The notes under the pieces: model-generated
What the model was told of the DNA's origin: nothing
The model's input: only the letters and a program-made list of their open reading frames with translations
The model's database searches: none
Part shown: in pieces, positions 62,101 to 64,000 of the stretch
Numbering within the stretch: the first letter of the stretch is position 1
Layout of the letters: each line of letters starts with the position of its first letter
Position numbers and translations under genes: made by a program
From: Malurus cyaneus samueli
Taxonomy: Eukaryota > Chordata > Aves > Passeriformes > Maluridae
Reading direction: 5' to 3'
DNA: 64,000 bases
Assembly: GCA_009741485.1 (NCBI GenBank)
Contig: CM019216.1
Span: 42,921,227 to 42,985,226, forward strand

Positions 62101-64000
62101 ATAACTACTTTTTTTCCCCCTCTTTTTTTTTTCCCTTTTCCCAGATCTGTCCTTTTTTCCCCTGTAATGAGAACTCTTGACCATTGAATTCAGGACTTGA
62201 TCCTTAAGAACTTATTCCCTCCAGTAGCTCTAATAGTCATTGTTCATACTTGTGTACTTCTGAGACTTTCAGGCATCCTCAAAATGAAATCTGTACAAGG
62301 GAGCAGCCCACCATTTTCTGTCCCAGAGGTATGGCAGGTGTTGAGTTATGACCAAAACATATCTTGGGGTTCTTCCTCCCTGAGACAAATAGTAGAAAAA
62401 ACTAACATTCTCAGTATTGACTCACATTTGAATGAAGAATCACCTCTAAACCACCGAAATACATCAGGGTGTCAATAGCCATGAAATGAAAATTCAGCCC
62501 GGCTTAAATGGTTTCATGTTTGTGGAAAACACAGGGGGTGGGAGGCAAACAGTATGTTAAACAGGAAAGTGTAAGCTGCAAACACTGCATTATGGGGATA
62601 CTGTCCTTCACTTCAGCTGCTCTGCTCAAAAAGGGCTTGCTGGTTAGGAGATTAATCCAACCATAAGGAGGCACCCTTGAATTAAAGAATTTCAGGAACC
62701 ATGTTGCCTTTTTCTTTGAACCTTTCTGTGGTGAGGAAAAAGCGTTTCCTCCAAGACCCCCATCCGATTTTTCCATAATTGCATATCCCCCTTAAAAGCA
62801 TATGCTTGCAATCAATCACTCCCCTCGTTTGAAATCCCAAAGGAAACAGCTCGTTGCTGTCACTTATGAGCAACTCGGCTTTAAAAGATACCACATGACT
62901 TAAGCTCCTGCACAAGGCAGGTTCCTGCCCTGGGAAGTAAATAACCTTGACACGGTGGGATGTGCTGGTGCCCTGAAGCATCATGAGCCACGAAGGAACC
63001 AGCAGGAGCAAATCCATCCACACAGGGCTGGGATTATCCCCCTCTGTTCCGCACTCACCATGGACAGACACGGGGTCATGGGCCCCCCTCGATATAGGAT
63101 GGGGACAGACGGGTGTGAGCTCAGCAAGGGCTCCCAGCCAGATGGGGCTCAGGTGGCTTCAGAGGGGCTGGCAGCACACAGAAACCTAACTAGGGGCAGT
63201 GGAGATGGGAAAATTCCCTTAGGTCTCTGAGGGTGAAGCTCGTGCAAGGAATCATCCAAAATGCCTGGTGTGGAGCTCAAGGGTCCCTTTCAGTTTGTTC
63301 TACTTTTGCAGGAAGATCCTGTTCTTTTTTTTGTCCCCAGGTGGATCTTAGCTATGCAGTAGTAATTTGAACAGCTTTAAGAATAACTGTAATTTTGGTA
63401 AATTTCAGAAAAACAATTTAAAGAAAGATTTCACATATTTATCAGGTATTTGAACAGACCTAAAATTACACAAAACTGTTCCTTTGAGGAATGAAGTTTA
63501 ACCCACACTTTTGCATGGAAAAAGAAAGTACATAAAATTCAGGTTTTGAGAATAAATAAAAATATAGGTACACTAACTGAAGTTTCCTCCTTTTAGTTTG
63601 TCAAGAGCATTTCTCTTGAATCAGATTTTTATTTCACTCCTATACTATTTATCTTGGAGCGATAACAATCAAGCATCTACCATGTACTTTAGTAGCAGTT
63701 GTAGAAAGAAATTGTACCAGTGCAGCCAGAATGCTGTTACAGCAATATTTACTTTTTAAAACCCTCTCTAAAGTATCTCTCTTGCATTATACTGAGGGCT
63801 GCAAATGCCCTTCAGAGAGGACAGGTGGCAGCTGTCATCAGAAATTGGGATCAGGTGAAATCAGTGCCAGCTTCTTATTCACACTGTTACTTTCCTCTTC
63901 CCACCTTGCATATCCCATGACAAGTTTCAGCTGGGCTGTCTGCTGACTTCACTTAATTCAGGAATTACACCTGACCCAGCTCCCATTTACTCCACAAAGA
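62101..64000. other. Unique noncoding DNA with an acceptor-like pyrimidine tract
   Basis: A 35-nt pyrimidine tract at 62108-62142 ends in CCCAG at 62144, resembling a 3' splice site. The downstream frames give no recognised protein. The patch 62930-63240 is GC-richer, with short overlapping frames of no known family. The final 700 bases are featureless. Confidence 0.5.

Noticed and set aside
1..64000. CRISPR arrays, operons, phage or insertion-sequence structures
   Set aside because: No regular direct repeats with spacers, no long packed open frames and no bacterial-type signals; the window is vertebrate DNA.

Overview
The window looks like vertebrate nuclear DNA, most likely from a bird and probably a songbird. 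The evidence is the repeat content: several 5'-truncated CR1 retrotransposon copies, one SINE with a tRNA-Ile-like head that resembles the passerine TguSINE1 family, and a solo LTR of the ERVL-type endogenous retroviruses common in bird genomes. I cannot name the species, chromosome or flanking gene. The DNA is AT-rich and open reading frames are short on both strands. I recognise no protein-coding exon, no functional tRNA, rRNA or snRNA gene, and nothing of bacterial or phage type. It reads as a gene-poor intergenic region or a very large intron.

Layout. 1-2394 is unique noncoding DNA. 2395-2865 is an unbroken 471-nt pyrimidine tract. 2866-24422 is mostly unique DNA, with candidate conserved regulatory blocks around 7.9, 14.2, 19.1 and 20.4-21.6 kb, several long T runs, a GGGA repeat (22119-22147) and two strong perfect hairpins (22260 and 23931). 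24423-24657 is a CR1 3' end, and 25563-25695 is the TguSINE1-like element. 31312-32300 and 32995-33530 are two CR1 copies on the minus strand; the first still shows a reverse-transcriptase FADDT motif. 34-43 kb is unique DNA with a likely regulatory block near 42.1-42.4 kb. 43657-44225 is the solo LTR. 48541-48622 and about 50990-51115 are small CR1-like relics. 59905-60718 is a CR1 copy that has lost the core of its reverse transcriptase. 61.0-62.1 kb is another candidate regulatory block.

How it fits together. There are no genes to place in a pathway. The most informative signal outside the repeats is a set of four near-palindromic X-box (RFX-type) motifs at 7924, 19438, 34161 and 61249, all in non-repeat DNA, with a weaker fifth at 61740. 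Together with an octamer-type POU site and paired homeodomain-like sites, this suggests a cis-regulatory landscape of a developmental or neural/ciliary gene outside the window. That is inference; cross-species alignment would test it. I found no convincing undescribed biological system here.
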